From: Ancylobacter rudongensis
GTDB lineage: Bacteria > Pseudomonadota > Alphaproteobacteria > Rhizobiales > Xanthobacteraceae
Direction: 5' to 3'
Assembly (NCBI RefSeq): GCF_900100155.1
Contig: NZ_FMTP01000002.1
Location: 124,001-188,000, forward strand
Length of the DNA stretch: 64,000 nt
The first letter of the stretch is position 1. Every line of letters begins with the position of its first letter. The position numbers were made by a program, and so were the translations under genes. Below are positions 62,840-64,000 of this stretch, piece by piece. The notes below the pieces were generated by a model. The model ran no database searches, was not told the DNA's origin, and worked only from the letters and a program-made list of their open reading frames with translations.

Positions 62840-62857
62840 ATGACAGTTTGGTGACAG
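62840..62857 (-). promoter_or_regulatory. Pho box before the gapdh-arsJ operon
   Basis: On the leftward strand the bases read CTGTCACCAAACTGTCAT: two CTGTCA repeats, 11 bp apart, the PhoB binding pattern (CTGTCAY-N4-CTGTCAY). Both copies of CTGTCA are intact. It lies 71 bp before the gapdh start, suggesting induction in phosphate starvation, when arsenate uptake through phosphate transporters is greatest. Confidence 0.6.
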
Positions 62858-62948
62858 TCTCGGACACCTCCCGGCGGAAGGCATTGAAAATCGGTCGTTC
62901 AGTTCTCATTTATTTCGAGACGCATCGACGCAATCGACGAACCTTGCC

Positions 62949-63701
62949 TCAGCGTGTCGGGGCCGCGCCGGTCATGGCGATGGTGGAGAGATCCCCCTCC
63001 GCTGCCACCGCCGCCTTGAGCGCGGCCTCGCGGCGCTCGCTGTAGCGGCTGGTGAAATAGTCCCGGCGCTCGCGGGTGAGCAGCGTGAACTTCATCAGTT
63101 CCTCCATCACGTCGACCACCCGGTCATAATAGGGCGACGGCTTCATCCGCCCGGCGGCGTCGAATTCCTCGAACGCTTTGGCCACCGAGGACTGGTTGGG
63201 AATGGTGATCATCCGCATCCAGCGGCCGAGCACGCGCAGCGTGTTCACCGCATTGAAGGATTGCGAGCCACCGCTCACCTGCATCACCGCCAGCGTGCGG
63301 CCCTGGGTCGGGCGGATGCCGCGATATTCCAGCGGCAGCCAGTCGATCTGGCTCTTGAACACGCCTGTTATGGTGCCGTGCCGTTCCGGGCTGCACCACA
63401 CCTGCCCTTCCGACCATTCCGACAGGCTGCGCAGTTCCTGCACCTTGGGATGGTCCGCCGGCACCGCGTCCGGCAGGGGCAAGTCGCGGGGATCGAAGAT
63501 ACGCGTCTCCGCGCCCATGGCGGTGAGCAGGCGCGCCGCCTCCTCGACCAGTAGCCGGCTATAGGACCGCTCGCGCAGCGAACCATAGAGCAGCAGGATG
63601 CGCGGCGGATGGGTCAGCGGCGCGGCGGGCGCCAGCTTGTCCGCGTCCGGCCGGTCGAAATGGGCGAGATCGAGCGCCTCGGTGAAATCGTCTGTGGTCA
63701 T
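62949..63701 (-). CDS. arsH: ArsH-like NADPH-dependent FMN reductase
   Basis: The 250-residue flavodoxin-like protein has [25 protein letters not shown] near residue 35, [23 protein letters not shown], and the tail expected for ArsH. ArsH oxidises trivalent organoarsenicals. The start ATG at 63701 overlaps the stop of the MFS gene upstream. It reads into the gapdh-arsJ pair after a 179-bp gap with its own promoter signal. Confidence 0.83.
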   Translation of the reverse strand: MTTDDFTEALDLAHFDRPDADKLAPAAPLTHPPRILLLYGSLRERSYSRLLVEEAARLLTAMGAETRIFDPRDLPLPDAVPADHPKVQELRSLSEWSEGQVWCSPERHGTITGVFKSQIDWLPLEYRGIRPTQGRTLAVMQVSGGSQSFNAVNTLRVLGRWMRMITIPNQSSVAKAFEEFDAAGRMKPSPYYDRVVDVMEELMKFTLLTRERRDYFTSRYSERREAALKAAVAAEGDLSTIAMTGAAPTR

Positions 63702-64000
63702 CAAGAAACCTCGGATGATGCGCGGCGCGACAGGAAGGCGGCCAGCCAGAAGCCGCACGCCAGCAGCAGGGTCAGGACGATGATGGCAAGCAGCACACCA
63801 TCATAGGAGCCCGACATCGACCAGATCAGCGCCGCCGCCAGCGGGGCCACTGCGCGCGAAATCGTGCTCGGCGCCGACATCGCCCCGTTCACCGCGCCAT
63901 AGGCCTCGCGGGTGAGCATTTCCGGCACGGAGAGGCCGCGCACAATGGTGGTGATGCCGTTGGCCGCGCCATAGAACAGGGCGACGAGCGCGATCAGCAG
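63701..64000 (-). CDS. MFS transporter, C-terminal part, ArsK-like (runs off the right edge)
   Basis: The last 99 residues of a membrane transporter are present. Segments visible are [41 protein letters not shown] and [21 protein letters not shown], with a basic tail and stop at 63701. The order MFS-ArsH-GAPDH-ArsJ suggests an arsenite exporter such as ArsK, but only the C-terminus is seen. The stop shares a base with the arsH start. Confidence 0.6.
   Translation of the reverse strand: MLIALVALFYGAANGITTIVRGLSVPEMLTREAYGAVNGAMSAPSTISRAVAPLAAALIWSMSGSYDGVLLAIIVLTLLLACGFWLAAFLSRRASSEVS

Overview
The window is GC-rich with dense, often overlapping genes (many ATGA or GTGA stop/start overlaps) and looks like a chromosome segment of an alphaproteobacterium. 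Gene content (OxyR, many Liv/Mal/Rbs ABC importers, TRAP, CoxMSL-type molybdenum hydroxylases, coenzyme F420 synthesis) suggests a metabolically versatile soil or plant-associated Hyphomicrobiales, perhaps Xanthobacteraceae. That placement is an inference; there is no rRNA or tRNA here.

Layout. 0-5.5 kb: the 5' part of an oxyR-like gene with a tandem OxyR-type operator, a small YdcH-like protein, a TerC-family protein, an SbtA-like permease, and a four-gene overlapping operon (DUF3429, FAD oxidoreductase, DCC protein, SDR). 5.5-30.3 kb: a catabolic island. It holds a CoxG/CoxS/CoxM trio without a large subunit, a LivKHMGF importer, a PLP-dependent enzyme, a two-subunit CoA-transferase, an LLM (F420/flavin-type) oxidoreductase, FO synthase FbiC located 4 nt after pxpA, pxpB and pxpC, a GntR/UTRA regulator, a second molybdenum hydroxylase (CoxL, CoxM and a CoxS-CoxG fusion) and a divergent orphan CoxL. 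30.3-38.7 kb: one leftward operon with two MalK-type ATPases, a sugar/polyol binding protein, two permeases, a gluconate-2-dehydrogenase-subunit-3-like protein, a GMC oxidoreductase and a phosphoribosyltransferase. 38.8-43.8 kb: the rest of F420 metabolism (CofC, CofD, CofE and an F420-dependent glucose-6-phosphate dehydrogenase retaining the known active-site residues), then a type II dehydroquinase-like protein, a GST and a truncated GlcG/HbpS protein. 43.7-60.5 kb: an FAD/NAD-binding protein and a D-apionate-type catabolic cluster. That cluster has a RuBisCO-like decarboxylase OiaX, DUF1537 kinase OiaK, ApnO, a TRAP transporter, a frameshifted GntR regulator, ApnL lactonase, an Rbs-type ABC importer with a fused ATPase-permease, and an SMP-30 lactonase. 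60.5-64 kb: an arsenic cluster (ArsJ, its GAPDH, ArsH and an ArsK-like MFS protein at the right edge) with a Pho box before the GAPDH gene.

Main proposal. The 5.5-30 kb island plus the 38.8-42.2 kb genes make the ingredients of an F420-dependent pathway for an N-heterocycle or lactam: uptake (Liv), hydroxylation (molybdenum enzymes), F420H2-dependent ring reduction (LLM enzyme), ATP-dependent lactam opening (PxpABC), PLP chemistry and CoA activation. FbiC makes FO, CofCDE complete F420, and Fgd reduces it with glucose 6-phosphate. A CATTRGTATSRT-like element occurs before livK, the PLP/CoA-transferase operon and pxpB, suggesting one regulon. The substrate cannot be read from the sequence.

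The regulatory sites reported (OxyR box, Pho box, a 15-bp element shared by two apionate-cluster promoters, several dyads) were found by eye and are unscored.
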